Shown here in pieces: positions 1 to 8,252 of a stretch of 64,000 nt of DNA. The position numbers and the translations under genes were made by a program. Source of the DNA: Candidatus Mycobacterium wuenschmannii (GTDB lineage Bacteria > Actinomycetota > Actinomycetes > Mycobacteriales > Mycobacteriaceae); contig NZ_CP126981.1 of the NCBI RefSeq assembly GCF_030252325.1, forward strand, positions 2,604,001 to 2,668,000, written 5' to 3'. Below the pieces are notes generated by a model. That model made no database searches, had not been told where the DNA came from, and saw only the letters and a program-made list of their open reading frames with translations. The first letter of the stretch is position 1; every line of letters begins with the position of its first letter.

Positions 1-346
1 CGACCACGTGCTGCAGCAGGTAGCCGTCGTTGCTGGCGACCTCGACCACCAGCGAGTCGGACGACAGCCCGAGCCGCTTGACCGATTGCTTGACGAAGGT
101 CTTCGCGTGGTCCACCCAGCTGTCCGAAAACGAGGAGAAATAGGCGTATTCGGTGAAGGTCTCCTGCGGTGTGATGAGCGCGGGGATCTGCAGCAGCAGG
201 CAGTCTTCGCACAGCCGCAGGTGCAGCGGGAAGGTCGGCTCGGGCAGGTCGAGCTCGTCGGGGTTGAGAAACTTCTCGCACGGCGGCGTGGCGCCGAGGT
301 CCAAGATGCTGACCAGTCGCTCCGAGTCACACAAACGGCACTTCAT
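1..346 (-). CDS. NDP-sugar C-methyltransferase, N-terminal part (cut by window edge)
   Basis: The first 115 residues of a class I SAM-dependent methyltransferase of the sugar C-methyltransferase type; the rest lies beyond the left window edge. The N-terminus carries a putative zinc-binding module with Cys3, Cys6, Cys23, Cys46 and Cys49 (MKCRLCDSER and LRLCEDC). It is followed by the start of the SAM-binding fold, with motif I EVASNDGYLL at about residue 103. Family members transfer a methyl group to a keto-sugar nucleotide, giving branched deoxysugars. The ATG overlaps the TGA of the upstream FAD gene (ATGA), which fixes the start and suggests translational coupling. With a glucose-1-phosphate cytidylyltransferase in the same operon, a CDP-linked branched sugar is a reasonable guess; the substrate is inference. 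Confidence 0.85.
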   Translation of the reverse strand, partial: MKCRLCDSERLVSILDLGATPPCEKFLNPDELDLPEPTFPLHLRLCEDCLLLQIPALITPQETFTEYAYFSSFSDSWVDHAKTFVKQSVKRLGLSSDSLVVEVASNDGYLLQHVV

Positions 347-1809
347 CGAATCCTCACTTCATCCATGGGCACGGCGTCGTCGCCATCGGTGGATACCGTT
401 GCCCGGGAACCTTTCTCGTCGCGGGCGTGTGCGGTCGCCCACTCCTGCGCATGCTGATGCGATCCGTTGTGGATCAGCTCTCCCAGCCCGTGCTGATAGA
501 GCCAGAGACTGTTCTGCTGACCGGTGAACGAGGCCTCGCCCGACATGCCGCCCCACGGCGTGAAGCCGCTGCCGAGCCCGACCCCGAATAGGCCGGGGAT
601 CGCGCGTCCGTCGGCGTCGAGCAGGCGTGCGTCCGACCCCACCGAGGGGCCGGTTTTCGCCAGCGGTAACGGGTAGCCGTCCTTGTCGAACACCGGGACC
701 GTGGCCAGCCGGTAGCCGAACGCCGAGACGATCAGGTCCGCTCCCTCGAGCAGGTCGACCAGCTCGGCACGGGGCAGGTCCGCCATCGGCCGCAGCACTG
801 CGCGGTTGTCCGGCGCCATTCCGTCCTTGCCGTGGATCCGCCGCCACATCTGCCGGCCGTCGCCCTGCAGGCCGCCCAACCGGTGCACCCGTCCGGTGGC
901 CTGACAGACGTCGGTCTCGGCGAAGCGGTAGGAGTCCGCCTCCGCCTCGGCTCGGGAGTAGTAGGTGACCCGCGGCTCGCTGCGGTGCAGAATCTGCACA
1001 CCGCGCGTGTCGAAACGCACATCGGGCATGCGGTCCAACAACATCCACGCCGACGAGAAAGCGCTGTGCGATCCGCCGACGATGACGGCGCGGACCGGCC
1101 GGTCCTTACTCACCAGCAACTGCCCTACCTGTTCGGCGGCGCCGTGCTTCAACAACTGATGACTCGAGATGATCTTGTGCCGCCAGCGCTCGAAATCGGC
1201 ACCGGTGGCCTGCTCGACCGCGCCCCAGGACGTGTTCGGCTGCCCGCCCAACGCCATCACAGCGCTTGCGGCATGGATGGTCTCGCGTTCGCCATCGGCC
1301 GTACTGATCACCACGACGACCGACCCGTCGGGCTGGAGGTAGAGCGCGCGGGCCGTGGAATCGGCGTAGACGCGGCTGGCGGGGTGGCGGTCGATCTCCG
1401 CGCTGATCGCGGCGTGGACGCGTCGCTCGAATCGGTCGACCAACTCCAGCGGCGGGTGGCCGGTACGCCACCCCTCCATCTCCCGGGTGACCGGGTCACG
1501 GCGGACCTCGAGCAGCGGCGGCTCGCACTCCGAGCCGTCCAGGCATTCCAGAAACGAGCGCCCGGGCGAGTCCGCGTTGAGCGCGTACTGACCCAGCGAA
1601 CTCCCGGAGGCGCTCCGTTCCACAACGGCGACACCGCGATTCAGCCACGCACCGAGCTGACTGTTCTGCGCCGCCCACACCAGCGAGCCGGTACCCGCGG
1701 GTCCGCCACCCAAGATCACCGTCTCGAACGTCGGACGGCCCTCGGCGGCGACCGCTCTGCCACTGCGTAACGGCGATGGGACAAGCTTCGTCAACCGCGA
1801 ACGGAACAT
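343..1809 (-). CDS. FAD/NAD(P)-binding oxidoreductase of the glycan operon
   Basis: A flavoprotein of about 488 residues. An FAD-binding Rossmann motif (VILGGGPAGTGS) lies near residue 33, and a second dinucleotide motif (VIVGGSHSAFS) near residue 240. The C-terminal GLFGVGLGSGFTP segment resembles the last FAD contact of lysine/ornithine N-hydroxylase-like and pyridine nucleotide-disulfide oxidoreductase-like enzymes. It could hydroxylate or oxidise a sugar or aminosugar precursor, but the substrate cannot be read from sequence. The ATG at 1809 is chosen over an adjacent GTG at 1812 because AAAGGGGGG lies at good spacing. Its stop overlaps the downstream methyltransferase start, and 52 bases separate it from the upstream glycosyltransferase gene. 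Confidence 0.8.
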   Translation of the reverse strand: MFRSRLTKLVPSPLRSGRAVAAEGRPTFETVILGGGPAGTGSLVWAAQNSQLGAWLNRGVAVVERSASGSSLGQYALNADSPGRSFLECLDGSECEPPLLEVRRDPVTREMEGWRTGHPPLELVDRFERRVHAAISAEIDRHPASRVYADSTARALYLQPDGSVVVVISTADGERETIHAASAVMALGGQPNTSWGAVEQATGADFERWRHKIISSHQLLKHGAAEQVGQLLVSKDRPVRAVIVGGSHSAFSSAWMLLDRMPDVRFDTRGVQILHRSEPRVTYYSRAEAEADSYRFAETDVCQATGRVHRLGGLQGDGRQMWRRIHGKDGMAPDNRAVLRPMADLPRAELVDLLEGADLIVSAFGYRLATVPVFDKDGYPLPLAKTGPSVGSDARLLDADGRAIPGLFGVGLGSGFTPWGGMSGEASFTGQQNSLWLYQHGLGELIHNGSHQHAQEWATAHARDEKGSRATVSTDGDDAVPMDEVRIR

Positions 1810-1861
1810 CACAGTTCCCCCCTTTCAGGCCAATGTGTTTGGAATGACGGGCGATACGGGT

Positions 1862-3880
1862 TCACAGCACCGCCTCGATGGCATCGACGTAGGCGTCGGT
1901 CATGGCGCCGACGGTGTAGTGCGCCTGCATGTGCTCGTACCCTCGTTGTCCCACCGCCGGCAGTACGCCGGGATCGGTCAGGATGTCGGCCAGCTGGGCC
2001 CGCCACGCCGAGACCGTGATCGGCTCCACCACGAAGCCGGCAGCGCCGAAGTGCAGCATCTCCGGGATCGCACACACCGCGGAGGCCGCCACCGGAACCG
2101 CGCGACCCATCGCCTCGATGATCGCCATCGGGAAAGCTTCCGAACGGCTTGGTACACAGAGCAAGTCCGCATCGGACAGCGCCGGGCCGGGCCCGGCGGA
2201 CCAACCCCGCCAGCGCACCCGGTCGGCCAATTCGGCCGGGGTGCCGGCCTGCAACCGTTCACGATCGGGGCCGTCGCCGAAGATCGACAGCTTCCACGGC
2301 AGGTGGGCCAGCCCGTGCAGCGCCTCGATCAGCACCTGCGGGTTCTTGTGCTCGAGGATGCGCGAGAGCATGACCAGATGCGGCGGCTCGCCGGCGGCCC
2401 GGACCGGGCGCACCGGGACCTCCGGGGCCGGTACGCCGTTGGGTGCGACGAAGTGCCGGCCACGAAGCCGGTGCTGCGCCACCATCATCTCCCAATGACG
2501 TTGCGCCAGAACGACAAAAGCATCGGATCGGGACATGGCAGCAGTCAACGGCCGCGAGTAGATCCGCCGGTCCTGCTCGGGTGGCACATGCGGGGCGACC
2601 AGCCAGCGCCGACCGCGGCCGCCCGCCCGCCACAACGTCGCGAAGCCCGTCTCGGTGTTGGTGTCGCCACTGATGAGCACCGCGGGACCGTCGGGAATGT
2701 CGAGCGCGGGTGCCCACCACGGCTGCCGCACCACCCGGACACCGTGCGGGATCTCCTTGATCAGCGGGCCGAAACGCTGGACGCAGACCATGGTCACCGG
2801 GTAACCGCGACGCTGTAGTTCGCCGGCCAGCAGCGCCTTCTGGCGCTCCGCGCCGCCGTACACCAGGCGGTTGGTGGTGATCACCACGGTCGGCCGGTCG
2901 GTGCGGCGCTGCGCGGCGATGGCCCCACGGCGGATGGTCCGCTTGGACCGCTGAATGCGGTCCAAAAGCGTTGTGCCGGCCAGGTATACATCGGCCGTGT
3001 GCACGCCGTGCTGGTGCTCCAGCAGCAGCGCGGCATTGGCCCGCAGCATGTCGTTGTTGCGCAGGCGCTCGATGGGCAACACCTCGGCACCGTGGGTGGC
3101 GCCGGGCCCGGCGGCCTTCTTGTCGAGCGCCGGATTGCCGTGCTCGACGGGTAGTTCGTCGGCCATCAGCAGACGCCAACCCGCCGCGCGGGCCCGGTGC
3201 TGCCAGTCGGCCTCTTCGCCGTAGAGGAAGAACTCCTCGTCGAAGCCGCCGATCTGGTTCCACGCCGCGCGCTTGAACGCGATGCACGCGCCGGCCATGT
3301 AGCCGTCGATGCTCAGCGACTCGGCCGGCTTGCGGGCGTACAGGTGCGATAGCGAGGTGCCGCGCAGCGCGGGGCTGTACCCGGTCGCCGCGACCAGGGC
3401 GCGGGTCAGCGTGGCATGCCGGCTGACGTGGTCCCACGGCTGTGGTCCGCCGATCGACTCGTCGAGCAGCATCGGTGAGACGGCGGCGACGCCGGGCTGC
3501 CGGAGCAACTCCGGGGTGCGGGTCAGCGGCCCGAGCAGGCGGGCATCGGGGTTGAGCAGCAACAGATCCGACGCCGGCGGCGTGTGCTCCACCAACGCGT
3601 TGAGCGCGGCGGCGTAGCCGATGTTCACCGGGCCGAACACCCAGTGCACGTCCGGGTGGCGGGCGGCCAGTTCTTCGCGCCCCGGGTAGTCCGCGCCGCT
3701 GTTCTCGTAGACGTAGACGGGCAAGGCCGGCATGTGCTGATCGAGGCTGGCCAGGCACTGCTCGAGTAGTTCGTGACTCTTGTAGGTCACGATCACCGCC
3801 ACGAGGGGGGGCCCGGACCGCGGCGGGGGCACACCGCGGTCCGGGCGCTTCAGATAGGCCCGGTCGGTTACGCGTGTCAT
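1862..3880 (-). CDS. Two-domain glycosyltransferase (GT2 plus GT4)
   Basis: A fused glycosyltransferase of about 672 residues. Residues 22-260 form a rhamnosyltransferase-like GT2 domain (VAVIVTYKSHELLEQCLASL, then LLLLNPDARLLG as the nucleotide/metal site and GGFDEEFFLYGEEADW). Residues 300-672 form a GT4 domain with GGAERQKALL, SRILEHKNPQVLIEAL, IFGDGPDRERL and the acidic motif SRSEAFPMAIIEAMGRAVPV. Two successive sugar additions to a lipid-linked glycan are likely, at the cytoplasmic face of the membrane. The frame stays open upstream inside the flippase gene, but the ATG at 3880 (MTRVTDRAYL) overlaps the flippase TGA as ATGA, and homology begins just after it. Donors and acceptor are unknown. 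Confidence 0.85.
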   Translation of the reverse strand: MTRVTDRAYLKRPDRGVPPPRSGPPLVAVIVTYKSHELLEQCLASLDQHMPALPVYVYENSGADYPGREELAARHPDVHWVFGPVNIGYAAALNALVEHTPPASDLLLLNPDARLLGPLTRTPELLRQPGVAAVSPMLLDESIGGPQPWDHVSRHATLTRALVAATGYSPALRGTSLSHLYARKPAESLSIDGYMAGACIAFKRAAWNQIGGFDEEFFLYGEEADWQHRARAAGWRLLMADELPVEHGNPALDKKAAGPGATHGAEVLPIERLRNNDMLRANAALLLEHQHGVHTADVYLAGTTLLDRIQRSKRTIRRGAIAAQRRTDRPTVVITTNRLVYGGAERQKALLAGELQRRGYPVTMVCVQRFGPLIKEIPHGVRVVRQPWWAPALDIPDGPAVLISGDTNTETGFATLWRAGGRGRRWLVAPHVPPEQDRRIYSRPLTAAMSRSDAFVVLAQRHWEMMVAQHRLRGRHFVAPNGVPAPEVPVRPVRAAGEPPHLVMLSRILEHKNPQVLIEALHGLAHLPWKLSIFGDGPDRERLQAGTPAELADRVRWRGWSAGPGPALSDADLLCVPSRSEAFPMAIIEAMGRAVPVAASAVCAIPEMLHFGAAGFVVEPITVSAWRAQLADILTDPGVLPAVGQRGYEHMQAHYTVGAMTDAYVDAIEAVL

Positions 3881-5352
3881 GCGAACACCTGCTTCCGACG
3901 TAGCGAGGTCAGACTCGACCAATCGACCGGACCGATCGCCATGTTGACCGCCAGATAGACGATCGCTGCAGCGGCCAGAATGAGAAGTACGTGATAGCCC
4001 GAAAGCGTCAGCACCACAACGGCACTGGCCGCCACGGGCAGTGCCAGGCGGAGCATGAAGGTCGTCGGCGTGCGATAGCCGCAGGTGCGGTGCAGCCACC
4101 AGCTGGTCACCACGAAGCCGAACAGTTCCGTGCAGACCAGCGACGCGCCCGCACCGACCGCGCCGAAGTGGCTGTCCAGCAACAGGTTCAGCGCGACGTT
4201 GAACGACAGGCAGACCACGAAGCAGCGGAAGAAGAATTTCTGCTGGTGGCACGCGAACAGGCCCTGGCCGAGCGTGCCGGTGACGAACCGCAGCGCGACG
4301 GCGACGAACAGCAACGCCAGAGTCGGCGCGCCGCGACTCACGTACTCCTGCTCGCCGAACAGCTTGACCAGCGGGCCTGCCAACAACGCGCCGACCACGG
4401 CGACCGGTACGGCCAGGAAGCTCATCAATTCGACACTGCGGCGCAGGAATCCGTTGAACGCGGACACGTCGCGGGCGAACAGCGACGTCGCCGTCGACAG
4501 CGTCGACTTGAGGAAGAACACCGAGAGCGCCTCGGTGTTGAAGGCGATGGTGTAGGCCAGGCCGTACACGCCCACCTCGGCGTGGGTGCTGACCAGTGAG
4601 ACGATCACGCCGTCGGCGCGCCAGTACAGCACCCCGATCACCATGACGCCCAGCAGCGGCAGGCTTTCGCGGAGCAGGTCGGCGGCCTCGCGCGGCGCGA
4701 AGGCCGGCCGCAGCGTGACGTGGCGGGCCGCGGCGATCCCCTGGATCGCCAATTGCAGTGCGGGCGGAATCAATTGCGCGACCGCGAACCAGATGACCCC
4801 GTGGTGCGTAGCGACCAGCCACGCAACCGCGCCGAGGGTGGCGAGCCGGCTCACGACGTCGGACAGCGCGACCGCCGAGAACCGCACGGTGGTCTGGAAG
4901 ATCGGCTCGAATCGCGTGGTGAGCGTGAGCATCAGCAGTTGCGCCGAGGAGACGACCAACATGATGCGCACGTCGGCGTCGCGGTACACCAGCAGCCCGG
5001 CGACGGTGGCCAGCGCCGCCAGCGGGACGCAGTAGACTAGGGACAGCGCGCTGTTGACGCGAACCAACCGCTCGAGGTCGCCGCGGCCCGAGGTGACGCG
5101 CCGCACCACGACGGTGCCGGTGCCGAGATCTGCCAGGCTGGTGAACATGCCGACGAACGCGATGGCGATCGTCAGCTGCCCGTACCGCCCCGGGCCCAGG
5201 TAACGCGCGGTCATCGCGACCGAGAACACCGATGCGAGCATGCCCAGCACGCGGCAGACCAGTTGGATCGAGACCGCATGCGCGATGCGGGCGTGCGGAA
5301 TCTCCGAATCCGGCACGCTCAGTGACACTTTCGTTGCGGTGTCGGTCATCAA
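3877..5352 (-). CDS. Wzx-like polysaccharide flippase
   Basis: A 491-residue integral membrane protein with 12-14 hydrophobic helices, of the oligosaccharide flippase (MOP/Wzx) superfamily. The N-terminal repeat (IQLVCRVLGMLASVFSVAMT, RYLGPGRYGQL) is typical of these transporters. The expected role is moving an undecaprenyl-linked oligosaccharide from the inner to the outer face of the plasma membrane. Its start overlaps the stop of the upstream sugar-phosphate transferase (ATGA), and its stop overlaps the downstream glycosyltransferase start. Such flippases are uncommon in mycobacterial cell-wall loci, and together with the neighbouring transferases this one defines a lipid-carrier-dependent glycan system. 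Confidence 0.85.
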   Translation of the reverse strand: MMTDTATKVSLSVPDSEIPHARIAHAVSIQLVCRVLGMLASVFSVAMTARYLGPGRYGQLTIAIAFVGMFTSLADLGTGTVVVRRVTSGRGDLERLVRVNSALSLVYCVPLAALATVAGLLVYRDADVRIMLVVSSAQLLMLTLTTRFEPIFQTTVRFSAVALSDVVSRLATLGAVAWLVATHHGVIWFAVAQLIPPALQLAIQGIAAARHVTLRPAFAPREAADLLRESLPLLGVMVIGVLYWRADGVIVSLVSTHAEVGVYGLAYTIAFNTEALSVFFLKSTLSTATSLFARDVSAFNGFLRRSVELMSFLAVPVAVVGALLAGPLVKLFGEQEYVSRGAPTLALLFVAVALRFVTGTLGQGLFACHQQKFFFRCFVVCLSFNVALNLLLDSHFGAVGAGASLVCTELFGFVVTSWWLHRTCGYRTPTTFMLRLALPVAASAVVVLTLSGYHVLLILAAAAIVYLAVNMAIGPVDWSSLTSLRRKQVFA

Positions 5353-6803
5353 TACGCCCCGTCGCTGGCCAGCACGGCCTTGAGCGTCTTGGCGATGATC
5401 AGCGCGTCACTGGTCATCGACCAGTTGTCGACGTAGGACAGGTCCAGGCGGACCGACTCGTCCCAGGACAGGTCCGAGCGGCCACTGACCTGCCACAGGC
5501 CGGTCACGCCGGGCTTGACCAGCATGCGCCGCTTCACGTCGCCGTCGTACTTGGCGACCTCGCGCTGCAGCGGCGGCCGCGGCCCGACCACGCTCATGTC
5601 CTGGGTGAGGACATTGAAGAACTGGGGTAGCTCGTCGATGCTGAAGCGGCGAAGTACCTTGCCCACGGCCGTGACTCGCGGGTCCTCGCGGATCTTGAAC
5701 AACACCCCGCCGGCGCTTTCGTTGAGCGCGAGCAGTTGATCGATCTGCTGGTCGGCGCCGTCGACCATGGTGCGGAACTTGAACATCTTGAACGGCTTGC
5801 CGTCCAGACCGATGCGCTCGGAGGGGTAGAAGACCGGCCCCTTGCTGGTGAGCTTGATCGCGATCGCGGCGGCGATCAGCAACGGCGAGGTGCCGATCAC
5901 CGCGGCCAGCGCGAAGCAGAAGTCGAAGGCCCGCTTCTGGAATCGCTTGGCCTCCTTGTATTGCGGCTTCTCCACGTGCAGCAGCGGGAAGCCGGCCACC
6001 GGCCGAAGCGCCAGCCGGCCCTGCGCCACGTCCATCACGCCCGGCGCCATCACCAGGTCGACGTCCATGGTCTCGAGCCGCCACATCAACTGCCGGACGC
6101 CCTGCACCCCGAACCGTTCGGTTCCGGTCAGCGCCACCGTGTCCGCGCCGCAGTGCCCGATCGCGGCGACCGCATGGGCGTCGTCGCCGAGGATCGGGAC
6201 ATCGCGGCCGTTGATGATCAGCTTCTTGCCGCGCGAGGGTCCGTATCCCGGAATCCCGCAGCCCACAACCACATAGCCGTCGCCCGCGTTGCGCGTCAAT
6301 TCCTCCGCGAGGTGGGTGACGGCCTTGCGGTCACCGATCGCGAGCACCTTGGTCTGGAACTTGCCGCGGGCGCGTTGGGCCGCGATGTGGCGCCGCCACC
6401 AGACCCGGCTCACCAACAGCGCGAAGGTGCCCGCGGGCAGCGCCACCGCCAGATAGCCACGGGCCAGCAGGATCTTCGCCAGCAGTGTGGCCATCGCGAT
6501 GATGCCGAATGTCCAGAACGAGGCGCTGATGATCCGCCGGTACTCCTCGATTCCGCCGCCGATGATGCGGATCGACCGGGCGTTGAACATGGCGAGCGAC
6601 GTCAGCCACAGCACGGCGAAGACGACCGAGAAGATCGTCATCAACGGGCCCGGATAGCCGGACACTCTCGGCGAGTCGCCGAACCGGACGACCTGCGCGA
6701 GCGCTACTGCGGCGCAGACGATCACGGTGTCGGTGACGCGCAGTCGGGACGAGTACCAGTTCTGCCAGCGCCGGGCCGGCTCGACGGTCGGCGGGAGTGG
6801 CAC
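5349..6803 (-). CDS. Polyprenyl-phosphate sugar-phosphate transferase (initiating)
   Basis: A 484-residue exopolysaccharide polyprenyl glycosylphosphotransferase (WbaP/CpsE type). Four to five N-terminal membrane helices (about residues 25-150) precede a Rossmann-like CoA-binding middle (TKVLAIGDRKAVTHLAEE). The C-terminal bacterial sugar-transferase domain (about 285-484) shows FQKRAFDFCFAL, KMFKFRTM, RRFSIDELPQFFNVL, MSVVGPRPP and KPGVTGLWQVSGRS. It would transfer a hexose-1-phosphate from a UDP- or NDP-sugar to undecaprenyl phosphate, starting repeat-unit assembly. The start is a GTG at 6803, since no better in-frame start is seen in the 76 bases after the WecG-like stop. The stop overlaps the flippase ATG. 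Confidence 0.88.
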   Translation of the reverse strand: MPLPPTVEPARRWQNWYSSRLRVTDTVIVCAAVALAQVVRFGDSPRVSGYPGPLMTIFSVVFAVLWLTSLAMFNARSIRIIGGGIEEYRRIISASFWTFGIIAMATLLAKILLARGYLAVALPAGTFALLVSRVWWRRHIAAQRARGKFQTKVLAIGDRKAVTHLAEELTRNAGDGYVVVGCGIPGYGPSRGKKLIINGRDVPILGDDAHAVAAIGHCGADTVALTGTERFGVQGVRQLMWRLETMDVDLVMAPGVMDVAQGRLALRPVAGFPLLHVEKPQYKEAKRFQKRAFDFCFALAAVIGTSPLLIAAAIAIKLTSKGPVFYPSERIGLDGKPFKMFKFRTMVDGADQQIDQLLALNESAGGVLFKIREDPRVTAVGKVLRRFSIDELPQFFNVLTQDMSVVGPRPPLQREVAKYDGDVKRRMLVKPGVTGLWQVSGRSDLSWDESVRLDLSYVDNWSMTSDALIIAKTLKAVLASDGAY

Positions 6804-6879
6804 GGCGGGGCCGGGGCCTCGGCCGCGCGCCTGGGCAGCGGCCTCGAACGTTGGCCCGCCAGAGGCGAAGTCGATGTCG

Positions 6880-7674
6880 TCACGATTCGACTCCGCCGTA
6901 GGACACGCCTGGGTAGCAGATCAGTTGGGCACGCGCGGCACGCAGCAGAGCGCCGGGGCCCTGCAGTAGATACCGGCGGGCCAGTCGGCGCGGTTCGCGA
7001 CTGAGCCGGTAGAGCCATTCCAGCCCGGCCCGCTGCATCCAGGCCGGTGCCCGCAGCTGGCCGCCGGCCAGAAAGTCGATGGCGCCGCCACTGGGCAGGA
7101 AGATGCGCGCGCCGGTCCCGGCACCGTGCCGGTCGATCCACTGCTCTTGGCGCGGCTTGCCGAGGCTGACGATGAGGATGTCGGTACGCGCCGAAAGGAT
7201 CTCGGCCTTCAGCAGCTCCGAACGCGCGTCGATCTCTGCCGCGTCGGGTGACCACATGCCTGAAATGGCCAGTGCGGGATACGTTTCGGCCAGCCGCTGG
7301 ACCAACCGTCGGTGGGCCTCGGCGCTGCCGCCGAAGAAGCCGACGCGGCTGCCGCCGGCCTCGGCGAGCGCGAGCACCTCGGGGAGCAGGTCGGCACCGG
7401 TGATCCGCGGCCAATCACGCGCGGTCAGGATTCGGCCGCGCCAGGCGATCGGCATGCCGTCGGCGAGCAGCAGCCATTCCAGCTGACCGCTGGGCGCGGC
7501 GCTGACGGTCCGGAAGTGGTGCAGGTGATCGAGATTGACCGAGCCGACCGCGAGGCCGGTGGACGACCCGGAGCGCAGCCGGGAGTCGATGATCGACAGC
7601 ACCTCGTCGGCGTCACGACGCTCGACGATGCTGCCACTGACCACCATGCGCACCGCCACCGCGGGGGCCGTCAT
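6880..7674 (-). CDS. WecG/TagA/CpsF-family glycosyltransferase (GT26)
   Basis: A 264-residue GT26 enzyme. The signatures are GSVNLDHLHHFR, the acceptor/donor segment LLADGMPIAWRGR with the general-base Asp, RITGADLLPEVL, VGFFGGSAEAH and IVSLGKPRQEQWIDRH, all diagnostic of WecG/TagA/CpsF proteins. These add the second sugar, classically N-acetylmannosamine or its uronate, to a lipid-linked monosaccharide, which fits next to the initiating transferase. Its ATG at 7674 overlaps the stop of the upstream RmlC-like gene (ATGA). The donor sugar is not predictable here. Confidence 0.87.
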   Translation of the reverse strand: MTAPAVAVRMVVSGSIVERRDADEVLSIIDSRLRSGSSTGLAVGSVNLDHLHHFRTVSAAPSGQLEWLLLADGMPIAWRGRILTARDWPRITGADLLPEVLALAEAGGSRVGFFGGSAEAHRRLVQRLAETYPALAISGMWSPDAAEIDARSELLKAEILSARTDILIVSLGKPRQEQWIDRHGAGTGARIFLPSGGAIDFLAGGQLRAPAWMQRAGLEWLYRLSREPRRLARRYLLQGPGALLRAARAQLICYPGVSYGGVES

Positions 7675-8252
7675 GACGCGGCCCGGCCCTGCGGGACCCG
7701 CAGCGTCCCGGTCAGTCGGCTGACCGGGCGCAGCAGCGGCCAGTGCGCATCCTTGTCGGAGATGACGGTGACCGGCAGCGGCCAGTCGATCGCGAATTCC
7801 GGTTCATCCCAACGGAATCCCTGACCCGCGCCCTCCTGGTACGGGCCGCTCATCTGATAGAAGACTTCGGTGTTGTCGGCCAGGGTCTGAAAACCGTGGG
7901 CCACGAACGGGGGCAGGAACAGCGCGCGGCGGTTGTCGGCGCTCAGCTGCACCATGACGTGCTTGCCGTAGGTCGGCGACTCGGGACGCACGTCGACGGC
8001 GACGTCGGCGATCGCGCCGCGGGTGCAGCGCACCAGCTTAGCCTCGGCGTACGGCGGTACCTGACGGTGCAGGCCGCGCAGCGTTCCCCGGGCGTAGTTG
8101 TAGGAGATGCTGGTCTGCACCACGCCGGGCGGCAGGCCGAACTCCTGGAATTCGTCGGCGCAAAACGAACGCGAGAAGAAGCCACGGTCGTCGCGGTGCG
8201 GCTCGATGTCGACGATCATGACGCCGTCGACGTCGGTCGGGGTGTACTTCAT
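7671..8252 (-). CDS. RmlC-like dTDP-sugar 3,5-epimerase family protein
   Basis: A 193-residue cupin-fold epimerase of the dTDP-4-dehydrorhamnose 3,5-epimerase family (usual length 180-210). Visible are DDRGFFSRSFCADEF, the catalytic-region GTLRGLHRQ with its conserved His, DVAVDVRPESPTYGKH, FLPPFVAHGFQTL with the second conserved His region, and the Tyr-containing VFYQMSGPY. It would epimerise C3/C5 or C3 of a 4-keto-6-deoxy sugar nucleotide. The frame is open further upstream, but MKYTPTDVDG at 8252 is the expected family N-terminus, and its ATG overlaps the TGA of the upstream SDR gene by one base (TGATG). Located between sugar-nucleotide SDR and transferase genes, it probably supplies a deoxysugar for the glycan. 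Confidence 0.86.
   Translation of the reverse strand: MKYTPTDVDGVMIVDIEPHRDDRGFFSRSFCADEFQEFGLPPGVVQTSISYNYARGTLRGLHRQVPPYAEAKLVRCTRGAIADVAVDVRPESPTYGKHVMVQLSADNRRALFLPPFVAHGFQTLADNTEVFYQMSGPYQEGAGQGFRWDEPEFAIDWPLPVTVISDKDAHWPLLRPVSRLTGTLRVPQGRAAS

Noticed and set aside
3881..4822. N-terminal extension of the GT2-GT4 protein to 986 residues
   Set aside because: It runs inside the flippase gene in another frame and is Arg-rich without homology; the ATGA overlap at 3877-3880 gives the better start.
5736..7004. Long open frame on the plus strand opposite the sugar-transferase and WecG genes
   Set aside because: Arg/His/Gln-rich translation without domains; a typical antisense shadow in GC-rich DNA. 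Similar long shadows at 29476-30975, 47201-48940 and 59470-60957 were discarded for the same reason.
8161..8195. GAAGCCACGGTCGTCGCGG as a third copy of the 27-bp repeat
   Set aside because: It lies inside the conserved RmlC-like coding motif DDRGFFS and contains an extra TCG; chance similarity.
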